Assembly: GCA_027494135.1 (NCBI GenBank)
Contig: JAOSJK010000002.1
Span: forward strand, 1-33,990
DNA from: Acidimicrobiia bacterium
Lineage (GTDB): Bacteria; Actinomycetota; Acidimicrobiia; IMCC26256; PALSA-610
Length of the DNA: 33,990 nt
Reading direction: 5' to 3'
Shown here: in pieces, positions 1 through 9,176 of the stretch
How the letters are laid out: every line of letters starts with the position of its first letter
Numbering within the stretch: position 1 is the stretch's first letter
The notes under the pieces: generated by a model
What the model saw: only the letters and a program-made list of their open reading frames with translations
Told to the model about the DNA's origin: nothing
Database searches by the model: none
Program-made: the position numbers and the translations under genes

Positions 1-286
1 AAAAGGGGTCTGAGCGGAGGATCCTGACGTCGACATCCCTGCCGGTCGATCGGGACCGACGCGTATCGACCGATGACGGCATCCAGACCGCGCGCGGCGT
101 TCGGCGGCGCATCGGCCGGACCGACGCCGACGATCTCGACCATGTCGGCCGTGATCGGCGTGAGCACGGCGATGTCGGTCGTCGCCCGAACGATGCCGCG
201 CGCGGCTGGCCGAGGTAGATGAGCGCGCTCACGCCGAGGGCGGGGACGGAGGAAGAGGGCGAGGTAGATGCCGCGGGCGCTCTCAT
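1..286 (-). CDS. cpaB: CpaB/RcpC-like SAF-domain pilus assembly protein (partial)
   Basis: N-terminal part of a Tad/Flp pilus assembly protein; the 3' end lies beyond the window. The ATG at 286 follows AAGGAGG by six bases. After one frame change near residue 12 the protein reads as a short cytoplasmic start, a membrane segment (VPALGVSALIYLGQ) and then an SAF-like domain with ATTDIAVLTPITADMVEIV and LDAVIGRYASVPIDRQ. That is the usual 'entry of domain, I-T-ADMVE, IGR' pattern of CpaB/RcpC. In characterised systems such proteins are periplasmic or cell-wall-facing partners of the pilus machine. It is the last gene seen of the co-directional Tad cluster, which supports the call. Flagella basal-body P-ring (FlgA) and sialate-synthase proteins also carry SAF domains, but the context argues against them. 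Confidence 0.6.
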   Translation of the reverse strand, partial: MRAPAASTSPSSSVPALGVSALIYLGQPRAASFGRRPTSPCSRRSRPTWSRSSASVRPMRRRTPRAVWMPSSVDTRRSRSTGRDVDVRILRSDPF

Positions 287-304
287 CTCGATCCTCCTTC
301 GCTG

Positions 305-585
305 TCAGTGGCCGATCGCGGAGAAGACGACGGTCGCGGCGATCGAGCGCGAGAACTCGAACGTCCGGACCGTCCCGTCGTCGTACGTCGTCTCGACGGT
401 GAGCTGGACGCGGACGGGGTACGAGCGCTTGTCCGGCAGGGGCGATTCCACTGATCCGGATCGGCTCGTCGGCCTCGTACCTCGCCCTGTGGCGAGCGCG
501 CGACGCGCCGTTTCCGCCGCCGAGATAGCGGGTAGCTCACGAGGCGGGTGGTCGCGCCGCCGATGACGACGCCGCCCGAGCGCAT
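305..585 (-). CDS. Small unrecognised protein in the Tad cluster
   Basis: A protein of roughly 93 residues with a strong ribosome site: GAGGAGG ends six bases before the ATG at 585 (a GTG at 588 is the alternative). One frame change is needed in the middle. The N-terminus contains GGVVIGGATTRLVSYPLS and the C-terminus RVQLTVETTYDDGTVRTFEF, ending at TGA 305-307. No membrane segment or known motif is evident; the C-terminal half looks like a beta-strand domain. It sits between the secreted PKD-like protein and the CpaB-like gene, with about 18 bases to the latter, so it is probably co-transcribed with the pilus genes. It could instead be the displaced C-terminus of the preceding secreted protein, if that gene's stop near 598 is a sequence error. 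Confidence 0.4.
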
Positions 586-597
586 CACGCCCTCCTC

Positions 598-1488
598 TCA
601 CGAGCGCACGGATGAACAGGTCGCACGGTAGTCCGCGCGCCACCAGGATCTGGGGTGACCCGCGGCGTCAGCAGGATCGCCACGCCACCGGCAGCGTGCC
701 CGACGGACCGCCACCGGGCACGACGACCGGCGGCAGGTACTGATCGGCAGCCCGTGAGATGCCCGCGGCTGCGTTGTGATGTCGATCGCGAACGGGATGA
801 CATCCTCGATGGGGATGCCGGCAGGCGAGAAGAACGCTCCGTAGGCCTGCCCTGTGACGGGCCGTGACGATCACCTCGAACGAGCGTGGCCGTAGACGTG
901 CGTCGTGGCAAGCCGGAACGGCAAGTGGGTTCGGGTGGGACGCTGGCGACGGTGCCGTCCCCGAAGTCGACCGTCCAGCGTCGGACGCGCAGCGAATTGC
1001 GGATGACGTAGGCGCTGATCTCATCGCCGATGGCGTCCCACCAGCTCCCGACAGCGCGGCGGTGACAGTGTGGACTGAGCCGGCCGGCGCGATCGCCGGT
1101 TCGACCGCGACTCCGAGATCGAGGCGGAGTAGCCCAGATGCCTCGCGACGGACGCCGATGCCGGGACGGGTCCGGCTGGTGAGTACCATCGTCGGCTCGA
1201 GCGGATTGACCGCGCTCCCGTCACAGGTGAAGACGGTGACGAACCACTCGTCTCGGATTGGCTCCGTGCCGATCCATGCGATGTGACGCCACGATGAGTA
1301 GTACCGCAGGCAAGCCCCGGTGTCGGGCGGAGCCCACTGCCCTGCCGTCTGGACGCCGACGTAGCCGCGACCGCCGTCCGAGGTCCAGTCTCGACTTGAA
1401 CGTCGATGCCGTCGTAGGCATCTGCGGCCGACGCCATAACGAGAAGGAGCGCTACCGCTCGTACGGCAGCGAGTGCGGCCTTGATCAT
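598..1488 (-). CDS. Secreted protein with PKD-like FGDGT motif
   Basis: The ATG at 1488 overlaps the stop of the preceding gene (ATGA). The start encodes a clear signal peptide (MIKAALAAVRAVALLLVMAS, then AADAYDG). After a frame change the mature part has aromatic-rich beta-like sequence (CLRYYSSWRHIAWIGTEPI, EWFVTVFTCDG). Further on comes VDFGDGTVASV, the turn typical of PKD/Ig-like extracellular domains, and then RSFEVIVTARH, which resembles the last strand of such a domain. At least three frame changes occur and the C-terminus (near 598) is uncertain. Its place between pilus genes suggests an exported, envelope- or pilus-associated factor, possibly standing in for TadG-like adhesive or minor pilin functions. 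No family is recognised with confidence. Confidence 0.45.
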
Positions 1489-2031
1489 GGGGCCGCCCCG
1501 GTCTCGAAGCCTCGACCTTCCAGACGCCCGCCGTCCGTCGGAGCTCCACCGTGAGTCGTCGGGGATCGAGCGTCACGGGCGACTCGAGCGGCTGGCCGGT
1601 GTCCGTGTCGATGTCGTAGCCAGCCTCCAACAGCGATGCCGTGAGGCGCGCGCTGTCGCCGGTCCGCTCAACGTTGATATCCGTGAGGTCGTGAAGCGTC
1701 GTGATCGACGCCTTACCTGCCTCCTGCTGACCCGCCGAAGCCGGCGACGGTGAGGTATGCCGACGAATCGCGGCTCGTGACGAACGGCTCGATCAACTCG
1801 GGATTGTTGGTCCGGCGCGCGCCACGACGGCATCGAAGAACGCGCGGTCGCCCTCTGGCGTGGACGCATCGACCGAGGGAGCGGCCGTCGCCGTGGGCGG
1901 AGCGAAGTCGGGGGAGCGGGAGACGGACCGAGCTGCCCGACAAGGAGGACGCCGACCGCGACGAGAACCAGCACGACGACGGCCATCGCCACGACGACGA
2001 GCGGGCGGTTGCTCTCCGGAATGCGGTTCAC
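1485..2031 (-). CDS. Membrane-anchored protein of the Tad cluster
   Basis: Starts at GTG 2031, one base after the stop of the TadE/TadG-like gene. It encodes about 181 residues with two frame changes. The N-terminus is a short basic stretch followed by one strong membrane segment (VVVAMAVVVLVLVAVGVLLV). A Pro/Thr/Ala-rich linker follows, then a small soluble domain containing NNPELIEPFVTSRDSSAYL, LTDINVERTGDSARLTASL and RRLTVELRRTAGVWKVEGF. The pattern (anchor, linker, alpha/beta domain ending in a tryptophan strand) resembles small NTF2-like or DUF4878-type exported domains, but I cannot assign a family. The stop TGA overlaps the start of the secreted PKD-like gene, implying translational coupling and a shared role at the cell surface. 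Confidence 0.45.
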
Positions 2032-2032
2032 G

Positions 2033-2520
2033 TCACGTCCTCGCGGCTGGGGACCCGTCGATCGTGATGGTCACGACGGGCGCGATCCCGGCCAGTCCGA
2101 GAAGCGGGATCCGGGCTGGGACGGCAATCTGGATGCTGACGGTCGGGGCGGAGTTCGAGGCGCCCGTGATCGGATCACGCCCCGGCTCGTTGGAGACGGC
2201 GACCTGCGCGCCCGCGGCGATCTCGTCGGGCGAGCCGACAAGCACGTCGCCCGTCGCGGCGAGGTTTCGGGCGAGGTACTCGCGGGCCGGGCGCTCGGCC
2301 TCAGCCACGTCCAGCCGGGTGGCTCGCCCGCCGCAAGGGGGTCGGGATCGAGCGCCCGGGTCGCGACGAGGGCAGCTATGTCGAGCTGCGCCCGCAGGCG
2401 CGTTCAGCCCTCGATCGTTCCGACTGCCGTGACCAGAGCGAGAACGAGCATGAGCACCGGGAAGAGCAGGACGGCGTACACCGCGACCTGGCCTTGCTCG
2501 CCGCCTCGATAGGCTGTCAC
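2033..2520 (-). CDS. TadE/TadG-like pilus-associated protein
   Basis: GTG at 2520 overlaps the TGA of the preceding TadE gene by four bases (GTGA). The protein opens with GGEQGQVAVYAVLLFPVLML, the TadE-like pattern of a Gly/Glu-Gln-rich lead and one hydrophobic helix, and continues after a frame change near 2404 into a soluble part. That part includes RLDVAEAERPAREYLARNL, NEPGRDPITGASNSAPTV and a hydrophobic stretch near the end (RIPLLGLAGIAPVVTITI). In Tad systems, TadE, TadF and TadG are pseudopilins or minor pilins anchored by their N-terminal helix. The length, about 162 residues, fits TadE/TadF better than the long TadG. At least two frame changes lie between residues 38 and 75. Confidence 0.6.
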
Positions 2521-2941
2521 CGGGTCACCTCGCTCCGGGTCACGAACTCGGCCTCGAGTGGCACCGCCCAAGAGCCGGCAAACGGGATCTCGGCCTCTCA
2601 TCGAGCGAGAGCTGGACGCGGATAGGCTCGCCCCAGTCAGCGACTGCCGGCTCGACGATGACTCGAACCCGGTTGGCGTCGAGACCGCCGTCGGCCAGCT
2701 CGCTGGCGATCCGTGTCCGGACCAGCGATCCGTCGCCCCCGACGACCGCCGCCTGCCGCGCCCCTGCTGCTGCTGCGGCGTCGAGCACGAGACGGGCGTG
2801 CGCGAGCCGGCCGAAGACCACCACCGCGACCAGGATCGGAACGAGAACGAGCGGCACGACGAGGACGGCCTCGACGGTCGCCAATCCGCGCTCGCCGCCG
2901 CGCTGGTCCGCCCGGCCAGCTGGTCGCGTCGCCACCGTCAC
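2517..2941 (-). CDS. tadE: TadE-like pseudopilin
   Basis: About 141 residues. Likely starts at GTG 2941, probably overlapping the pilin stop. The lead GGERGLATVEAVLVVPLVLV has the conserved Glu within the first hydrophobic helix that defines TadE-like proteins (PF07811), followed by GRLAHARLVLDAAAAAGARQ, the usual helix after the membrane segment. The remainder contains RTRIASELADGGLD and VIVEPAVADWGEPIRVQLS. A single frame change near residue 118 restores a normal C-terminus with IPFAGSWAVPLEAEFVTR and a TGA overlapping the next GTG. TadE proteins are minor pilins processed by the TadV prepilin peptidase, which is not in this window. Confidence 0.75.
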
Positions 2942-3146
2942 TCGCCCGCCCGTCCCTAGCCAGAAGCTGGCCAACGAGGTCGCCAATCCGCTGGGCGAGC
3001 CCGTTGTTCCAGGCAAGGATCGCGGCCGAGAGGACGACGAGGATGATCCCGGCGGCGATGACGTATTCCAGCGTCGTCAGGCCGCGCTGGTCGGCGCGGA
3101 GCGCGCGCCACGCCCGGCGCACGAATGTCGCGAGGGTTCTCAGCAT
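2940..3146 (-). CDS. flp: Flp-family type IVb pilin
   Basis: Small pilin of about 65-70 residues. The ATG at 3146 follows a clear GGGAGG. The sequence begins with a basic leader (MLRTLATFVRRAWRALRADQ), then the prepilin cleavage region RGLTTLEYVIAAGIILVV. In that region the Glu-Tyr after the cleavage glycine and the hydrophobic helix are the hallmarks of Flp/Fap pilins (PF04964). After the helix come NNGLAQRIGDLVGQLL and the end. The exact stop is unclear because of a frame change near 2955: a TAG at about 2957 or a TGA overlapping the TadE start are both possible. This is the major structural subunit of the fibre built by the neighbouring TadA, TadB and TadC proteins. Confidence 0.8.
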
Positions 3147-3160
3147 GGTCCGGCCTCCCT

Positions 3161-4067
3161 TCAAATCCGCCCGAGCGTCGAGATGAACAGGGGTACGACG
3201 ATCAGGACGATGAACATCGGCAGATAGACCGCCGCGAGGATGCCGGCCAGCTTCGGCTGGACCGTCGAGGCGGCCCGAAGAGACGGTTGCGCTCGGCCTC
3301 GCGCAGGAACGCTCGTGCTCGGCGAGGACATCCGGCACGCCCTTGCCCGTCTTGCGGGCCTGGCCGAAGCCCCACCGCCAGGTCGTCGAGCTCCTCCAGA
3401 TCGGCCGCGGCGGCGACGTCGGCGAGGGCGGCGTAGAAGTCGATGCCGGCCCCGTAAGCCGCGATCGCCGAGCGGATCTGGCTGGCGAGCAGGTTCTGGC
3501 CCACCGAAGCGGGGTGGAGCTCGTCGGCGACTCTCGACATCGCCATCTCGAGGCCCGGGCTTCGCGGACAGGGGTCGCACGAGCGCCAGGAAGTCGGGCA
3601 GCTCGCGGAGGAGCTGGGCCTTGCGGCGTCGGCTCATCGACGCCAGGTACTCGGTCGGGAAGACGTAGCCGACGAAGGCCACCGGCAGGGCAACGATGAG
3701 CGCGGGCTCGAAGAGCGGCGTGAGCGCAAGCCCGGCCCCGGGGGCCGCGGCGCCGAGGACGAGCTCGCGGCATAGATCTCGGCCGGCGTCAGGGTCGCCG
3801 GGTCGAACCCGGCCCGCACGATGTCGCGCTCGCTGACCTGGGCTGGCGAGGGCCGGCGTCGCCGTGCCGAGTCGCGCCGCACCGGAGCGAGCAGCCGCTC
3901 CCACCACGGTCGCTCCGCCGTCACGAGCCGCTCGTACCGCTCACGCGACAGGACGCTCGCCCGGACCGCGTCGAGCTTCGGCTGGGCCGGGAACAGCCAG
4001 GGATCGAAGATGAACATCAGCAGGCTGAAGACGGCGATGCCGGTGAGAGGGCGCTCGTCTCGACCAT
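3161..4067 (-). CDS. tadC: TadC-like inner-membrane platform protein
   Basis: About 302 residues from ATG 4067, three bases after the TadB stop, to TGA 3161. It is broken by at least four frame changes. Pieces in order are: LTGIAVFSLLMFIFDPWLF (membrane segment), RERYERLVTAERPWWERLL, SERDIVRAGFDPATLTPAEI, PALIVALPVAFVGYVFPTEY (membrane), RRRKAQLLRELPDFLALV (the conserved entry to the T2SF domain), RVADELHPASVGQNLLASQI and a final membrane pair with LAGILAAVYLPMFIVLIVV. These are the features of the GspF/TadC type II secretion F-domain family. With TadB it forms the membrane platform on which the TadA ATPase acts. The Flp pilin gene follows after 14 bases. Confidence 0.75.
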
Positions 4068-4070
4068 CGG

Positions 4071-4953
4071 CTACGCCTCGAGCCTCGTGACCCGCCACGA
4101 CAGCACGACGCCCGCGATCTCGAGCAGCACCGCCGCCGGCAGCAGGACGATTGGCCGAGTGCCGTCGAGGTAACCGGTCCGACGAGCTCGGGGTTGACCG
4201 CCGACAGATACAGGAACATCGCGGGGATGACGATCGCGAGGATCGCCGCCTGGCGCAGACCCTGGCTCTCGGCCGCCGCCTGGCGGGCGATCGCGCGGTT
4301 GCCCGCGCCGCCTCGCCGAGTGAGGCGAGGACCTCGACCCGCTGCCGACGCCGGCTGCTGGGTCCGGATCAGGCGACCGAGAGGGCATCGACCACGAGGC
4401 GCAAGTTGCGACTGGCCTGCCGACCACGAAGGGCGAGGAGGATCTCGGCCGGCGGCCTCGGCGGCGTAGTAGCGTGACGGCTCCTCCCGAAGTCCGGAGC
4501 GGACCCAGCGATGGCGCGCGGCCTCGGCCGCCGCGGCGAAGAGGTCGGGTACGTGCCGCCGGCCGCGGCCCTGTTGACCATCGCCCGCAGGATCCGCGGC
4601 GCATCCTCGTCGGCCGCCCGAGCCTCCCCGCGGACGAGGTAGTCGAGATATGCCCGGGGGCAGGAGCAGGCCGATGGCGACCCCGACGAGCGCGACGATC
4701 GGCGACAGCAGGAGCCCGAACGAACCGAGGACGAGCGGGCCGGCGATGGCGAGCGCGATCAGCGTTCGCGGCGCCATCTCGAGGCGGGCCTTTGGCAATC
4801 AGCTCGGCGGCCCGGCCACCCGCCTCCCCCACCAGCCACGGATTGACTCGCCGACCCCTGACTCATCGTTCGCCTTGCCCGGAAACAACGCGAGCAGGCC
4901 GAAGAGAACCGCGAGGGCCGGCCCAGGACAGCGGAGAGGAGCCTCGTATCCAT
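4071..4953 (-). CDS. tadB: TadB-like inner-membrane platform protein
   Basis: About 294 residues from ATG 4953 (4974 possible) to TAG 4071, with several frame changes. Recognisable parts are an N-terminal membrane segment (ALAVLFGLLALFPG), IAKARLEMAPRTLIALAIAG, GSFGLLLSPIVALVGVAIGL, a poorly readable T2SF cytoplasmic region, then AIARQAAAESQGLRQAAILA, AMFLYLSAVNPELVGPV and a final helix ending SWRVTRLEA. The mid-protein Ala/Gln-rich helix followed by paired C-terminal membrane segments is typical of TadB (GspF-like). It is encoded between the TadA ATPase and TadC, the usual tadABC order. Confidence 0.75.
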
Positions 4954-5025
4954 CACTACGCTTCCGAGCTCCATCCTCGTCGCCGAGGCGGTCGGAGGGT
5001 TCCCAACCGTCGGTCGTGACCCGAG

Positions 5026-6254
5026 TCACAGCGTCCGGGCCCGTCTGCCCGTAACGCTTCGGAAGACGTCGACGATGCGGTACGCGGCATCGGTACCGAT
5101 GCCATCGAGGGCGGCGACCTGGCGAAGGACACGGCGCCCGGAGCGCAGCCGGCGCAGGACGAGGATTAGGTCGAAGACCCGGGCGATGTACGTCCGTAGG
5201 TCGGCCACTGTCAGGTCGCGCATCGACTGGCGGGCGAGGAGCTCCAAACGGAACAATGCGTCCTCGGCAGAAGAGGCGTGGATCGTCGTCGCCGAGCCGT
5301 CGTGTCCGGAATGGAGAGCCCGGAGCGTGTAGAAGGCCTCTTTCGGCAGGCGGATCTCGCCGACGATCAGCCGGTCCGGGCGCATCCTGAGCGCATTTGC
5401 GACGAGATCGCCGACGTCCAGCAGCCGGCTCTCAGCCTCGCCTGTGGCGAGGTCGTGCGGGTGGATCGTCTCGAGGTTGAACCGGTCAGGGTTCTCGAGT
5501 GCCAGCTCCGCGGTGTCCTCGACGACGCCGACGCGCTCGGCCGGATCGAACAGGTCGGTCAGCGAGCGCAGGAGCGTCGTCTTGCCGGCGCCCGTCTCGC
5601 CGGCGACGAGGATGTTGGCCTTGGCCCGGACCATCCGGGCGAGGAAGTCAGCCATCTCGGGACTCATTCCGCCCTCGGTCACCCAATCGCGTCCGTGACG
5701 ACCACCGGGAGCGAGGTCCAGCCGGAGCCGGTTGAACTTACGGATCGCGAGGTACGGCCCGCCGACGGGCGGGATGACGGCGTTGACGCGAGAGCCGTCG
5801 GGCATGCGGGCGTCGACGATCGGGTGGGCGACCGAGAGCTCGCGCCCCCGCGAGCGCGGCGATACGCTGGGCGATGTCGACCGAGGTCCTCGGCCGACCC
5901 GAGGGCGACGGCCGTCTCCTCGAGCCGGCCCGCCCGCTCGGCGAAGACCGCGTCTGGGGCGTTGACGAGAATGTCGGAGACGCGCGGGTCGTCGACGAGC
6001 GGCTGCAACGGCCCGAGCCCGCACACCGCCGCCTCGACAGAGGCCACCAGCGCCGGGGTCGCGGCGAGGGCGAGCTCCGGATCGGCGAGGATGTCGCCGA
6101 TCGCCGCCTTGAGCGTCGCCTCGCGCTCGGGCGTCCGGTCGAACGGGTTGAGCACCTCCGGCGCCAGGCGCGCGACGAGGCGGCTGCGGATCGAACCCAG
6201 CGTCTTCGCGCTCACCGGTGGCCGGTCGCGGAACTCCGCCGGCAGCTCGCTCAT
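5026..6254 (-). CDS. tadA: TadA/CpaF pilus assembly ATPase
   Basis: Secretion ATPase that powers Flp pilus assembly at the cytoplasmic membrane. ATG at 6254 has GGAGGAG just upstream and overlaps the preceding stop (ATGA). About 409 residues, in the family range. The N-terminal domain carries [20 protein letters not shown], the classic CpaF opening. After frame changes near residue 145, the ATPase core shows Walker [10 protein letters not shown], the Asp box ([12 protein letters not shown]), Walker B region [12 protein letters not shown] and the His-box segment [15 protein letters not shown]. The C-terminus ([33 protein letters not shown]) is readable to the TGA at 5026. It belongs to the GspE/VirB11 superfamily; the tad neighbours separate it from a conjugative VirB11. 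Confidence 0.9.
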
Positions 6255-7268
6255 CGCCGCTCCTCCGCGTGCAGCAGCCGACGGACGCCGGCAAGGACGC
6301 TCCGGAAGCGGTGCTCGCTCGAGGCGGGGACACCCGAGAACAGCGGCCAGACGGCCGTCGCCAGCGGCTGGAGGCTGACCTCCACCCCGGGGTCGTCGGT
6401 CCACGCCGGGACGCCCCGGTCGCCCGCGATGTCGAAGGCCCCGAGGTCGTCGATCGTCGCGACGAGAGGCACCTGCTCGCCGTCGACCAGCGCCGGCAGC
6501 GAGCCGAGATCGGCCGACCGGTTGGCCACGAAGGCGAGCTTGCGACCCGCGCCCATGGCGCGGACGTATGAGGTGATCCGGATGACGTCGGGCAGTGCCT
6601 CGACCCGCGGGGTCACGACGCCTAGCACGGTCGCCGCCCGGCCGATGAGATGGCGATGACCCTCCTCGATCTGGTTGCCCGGGTCGGCGACCGGGAGCTG
6701 GAAGCCGGCCTGCTCCGCTGCGTCGAGGAGGCCGGCCGCCCTCGATCGGGCCGAACGGCAGCTCCGGGCCGAGACCCTGCATCGGCAGCTGCGGCAGCGT
6801 CAGCAGCGTTACGCCGCGGGCCGTGTCCACCGCTTGCCTCTCGAACGTGATTGGATCCGGCCAGTCGTAGCGGGTGAGGCTCCGCGAGACGGTGGCCGCA
6901 TCGAGGCCCAGCCGCAACGCGGCTGCCGGATTGGTCCGCGCGGCATCGAGGAGGAGGACGCGAAGCGGCCGAAGCTCGCCGTCGAGCGTGCGGTAGCGGG
7001 CCCGGGAACCGACGAGCGACGCGGCCTCGACCGCCGGGGTCGTCTTGCCGACGCCGCCGACGAACGACGTGAAGCAGACGATCCGCAGACCACCGAGTAG
7101 GTGCGGCACCGCGCCGCTCTCCGGCGTGGCGGCTCCGTCGCGCTCGTCGATGGCATCCGTCGGGGCTTGGGTTCTGACCAACCGAAGCCGCGGAGGCCGG
7201 TCCTGCATGTCCGCACGCTCCTGGGCGCCCTGAGCGTCGCCGATCCTCTCCGTCGCATCGTCCTCCAT
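6251..7268 (-). CDS. tadZ: TadZ/CpaE-like P-loop ATPase
   Basis: MinD/ParA-superfamily protein that localises Tad pilus assembly. ATG 7268 is preferred; an in-frame TTG lies 18 bases upstream. About 339 residues including at least two frame changes. After a charged N-terminal extension it shows [20 protein letters not shown], with the deviant Walker A (GGVGKTT) of the ParA/MinD class, then [19 protein letters not shown], matching the region after the switch strand. The C-terminal part contains [20 protein letters not shown] and [18 protein letters not shown], the ParA-like late strands. The stop overlaps the TadA start (ATGA). It follows the PrgI-like gene by about 30 bases, which ties the two parts of the locus together. 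Confidence 0.75.
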
Positions 7269-7299
7269 CGGGGCGGCTCCGGCCAATGGGACGGATTCC

Positions 7300-7665
7300 C
7301 TATCCCCCTACCCCGGACGCCAGCCCGTCGCCACTACCGTATTCACCGCCACTTATCTGCGGCTTATTTGACGCGACGAGTTCGGCGCGCCAGACGCGGC
7401 GGCCCCGAAGGAAACGGATCCAGCGCACGAGCCAGCGGTAGGCGGGCTCCCCCGAATCGGGAGGGCGGCGACGATCACCAACGGTCCCGCGCCGAGGACC
7501 ATCACGATCACGCGGATCGGCTCCCAGATCGGCAGGAGATTGAGGATCGCGGCCACCGGGACGGCGACGCCGCAGATGCCGAGCTGGACTCCCGGTCATG
7601 CCGAACGCGATCGGTTCGTCGCGGACGGCGTTCTCGGGAACGTCGACCATCCCGCGCTCGTTCAC
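7300..7665 (-). CDS. PrgI-like small membrane protein of type IV secretion systems
   Basis: GTG at 7665 overlaps the preceding stop (GTGA). About 121 residues with two compensating frame changes near 7590 and 7460. The N-terminus [20 protein letters not shown] followed by [12 protein letters not shown] matches the 'V-P ... D-x-IAFG(L/M)T ... QL' opening of PrgI-family proteins. Two hydrophobic segments follow ([30 protein letters not shown]), then [19 protein letters not shown], the basic Trp-rich end seen in the family. PrgI proteins accompany VirB4-type ATPases in Gram-positive conjugation and related systems. Here the next gene is TadZ and no VirB4 is present. The family assignment rests on the N-terminal motif, the two-helix layout and the C-terminal motif. 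Confidence 0.6.
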   Translation of the reverse strand: MNERGMVDVPENAVRDEPIAFGMTGSPARHLRRRRPGGRDPQSPADLGADPRDRDGPRRGTVGDRRRPPDSGEPAYRWLVRWIRFLRGRRVWRAELVASNKPQISGGEYGSGDGLASGVGG

Positions 7666-8757
7666 GATTCGGTCCGCAGCGGACCCGATCGGGACAGCGC
7701 CAGCGGGATGAGCACGATGACCAGCAGCACCATGAGGAATGCCGCGCCGGTCGCGAGCCCGAGGAGGTAGTTGGTGTCGGCGACGGTGGGCGGGTTGCCC
7801 GTCGGAGCCGATGTAACCCAGCGACTCGACGCTGAACAGGACGAAGACGATCGTCCAGGCGAAGCGCACCGAGAGGATCGCCAGCAGGAGCCGCAGCCAC
7901 AGGTTCGTGATCCGCTGGGTGGCCGGCAGGGCGTAGGCGGCGAGGCAGATCGGGCCGACGAGAACGAGCAGCCGCTCGTACCCCCCGAGCGCCGAGTTCA
8001 GGATCTGAACGAAGTTCAGCAGCACGGCCGCTGAGAGGCCCGCGGACAGCCAGGCACCGGTGTTCCAGTTGCCGGGCCCCTCCGGAACTCGCGGGTCGAA
8101 GGACGCGTGCTGGAGCACCGTGAACACGCCGCCGGAGGCCGGCCAGTCATGCGGATCGCCCACGGCGCCATCGGGGAGCGAGACGCCGACCATCGCGAGA
8201 TCGGTCGCAATAACGAACTGGGCGAGGACCGACACGAGGAACAGCCCCGGGATCGAGAGCGTTGCCCCGACGACAAAGCGCGGCGTGACAGCACGCGCCG
8301 TGTAGGCCGACTCGCCGGACGTCCGGCTGGTCATGATCAGGTAGCCGAGGATCATCCGCCGAGCGTCAGCAAAGGGGATCGTGACGAGCAGGATCTTGCC
8401 GTAGAGGTCCTGCACGACCGCGTCTTCCAAGGGGTCGATCGGCGTCAACGCCCGGCCGCGCATGCTGTCGAGGGCGCCCTTGTTGGCGTCGGCCAGCCGG
8501 TCGGACCACCAGATCGTCAATTCGCGGATCGGGTCGCCGATGAGCGGCACGTCGCCGTGCGGATCATGGGCGGCCTCGGTCTCGATCACGGTCGCCGGGG
8601 TCGCCGGCATGCTGGGCGAACGGCCCAGAACGGTGAGACCGAGGCCACCGAGCGCCATGGCGGGGAGGAGCAGCGCGAGCGGCGCGATGGGCGCCGGCGC
8701 GGTCAGCCGGAGGATTACCTGTGGTACGGGCCGCCCGGGTCGCGCGAGGGTGACCAT
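7662..8757 (-). CDS. TrbL/VirB6-like polytopic membrane protein
   Basis: About 365 residues from ATG 8757 to TGA 7662, with one frame change near 7800. At least six hydrophobic segments can be read: APIAPLALLLPAMALGGLGL, FVVGATLSIPGLFLVSVLAQ, LSAGLSAAVLLNFVQI, LLVLVGPICLAAYALPA, LAILSVRFAWTIVFVLF and, after correction, GLATGAAFLMVLLVIVLIPL. A long extracytoplasmic or cytoplasmic segment with DPLEDAVVQDLYGKILLV separates the first two. It lies between a VirB2-like gene and a PrgI-like gene, the place held by TrbL/VirB6 channel proteins in Gram-positive conjugation clusters. The call is from topology and context; no single diagnostic motif is visible. Confidence 0.45.
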
Positions 8758-8770
8758 CGAGCCGACACCG

Positions 8771-9163
8771 CTAGAACGGCTGCTCGATGAGGCCGTACGC
8801 GACGGCGACCGCGGTGATCGTGCTGACGATGACGCCCGCGAGCACCATCCAGACGAGGCCCATGATGCCGTTGGCGATGCGCTTCTGGGCGCGGTGCTCG
8901 GCGTCGGTGTTCCGCGCCCGCGAGGGTCTTTTCCACGCCACCCCAGACGATGACCGCACCACAGATCGCGATACCGAGCCCCGATCGCGATCGCGACGAG
9001 CGTCGCGATCATCTTGGTGACCGGGGCGAGCGCCTTCTGGGCGCCAGACGGAACGGTGTCGGCCGCGAGGGCGGGTCGGCCCGGTGAGCAGGAGGAGAGC
9101 CGCCGCGAAGCCGGCGATAAGCGGCAGGTAAGCGGCCGCAAAGCCGCGGGCGCGAGGACGCAT
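8771..9163 (-). CDS. VirB2/TrbC-like small membrane protein
   Basis: About 130 residues. ATG 9163 is preceded by GAGGAAGG. A signal-peptide-like start (RGFAAAYLPLIAGFAAALLL, then ALAADTVPSG after a one-base correction) leads into a mature protein with two membrane helices. The first is MIATLVAIAIG followed by LGIAICGAVIVWGG; the second is IMGLVWMVLAGVIVSTITAV. A short basic loop (EHRAQKRIANG) joins them. Signal peptide, two helices and a basic cytoplasmic loop are the layout of VirB2/TrbC pilins. Three frame changes are needed. Alternative: a generic small subunit of an unrelated membrane complex. It is followed after 14 bases by the TrbL-like gene. Confidence 0.45.
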   Translation of the reverse strand: MRPRARGFAAAYLPLIAGFAAALLLLTGPTRPRGRHRSVWRPEGARPGHQDDRDARRDRDRGSVSRSVVRSSSGVAWKRPSRARNTDAEHRAQKRIANGIMGLVWMVLAGVIVSTITAVAVAYGLIEQPF

Positions 9164-9176
9164 TCGGTCGCCTTCC

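Noticed and set aside
3240..6659. Several long plus-strand open frames opposite the Tad genes (up to 366 codons)
   Set aside because: All are antisense to TadA, TadB, TadC or TadZ, which have clear motifs; the plus-strand products are low-complexity and Arg-rich.
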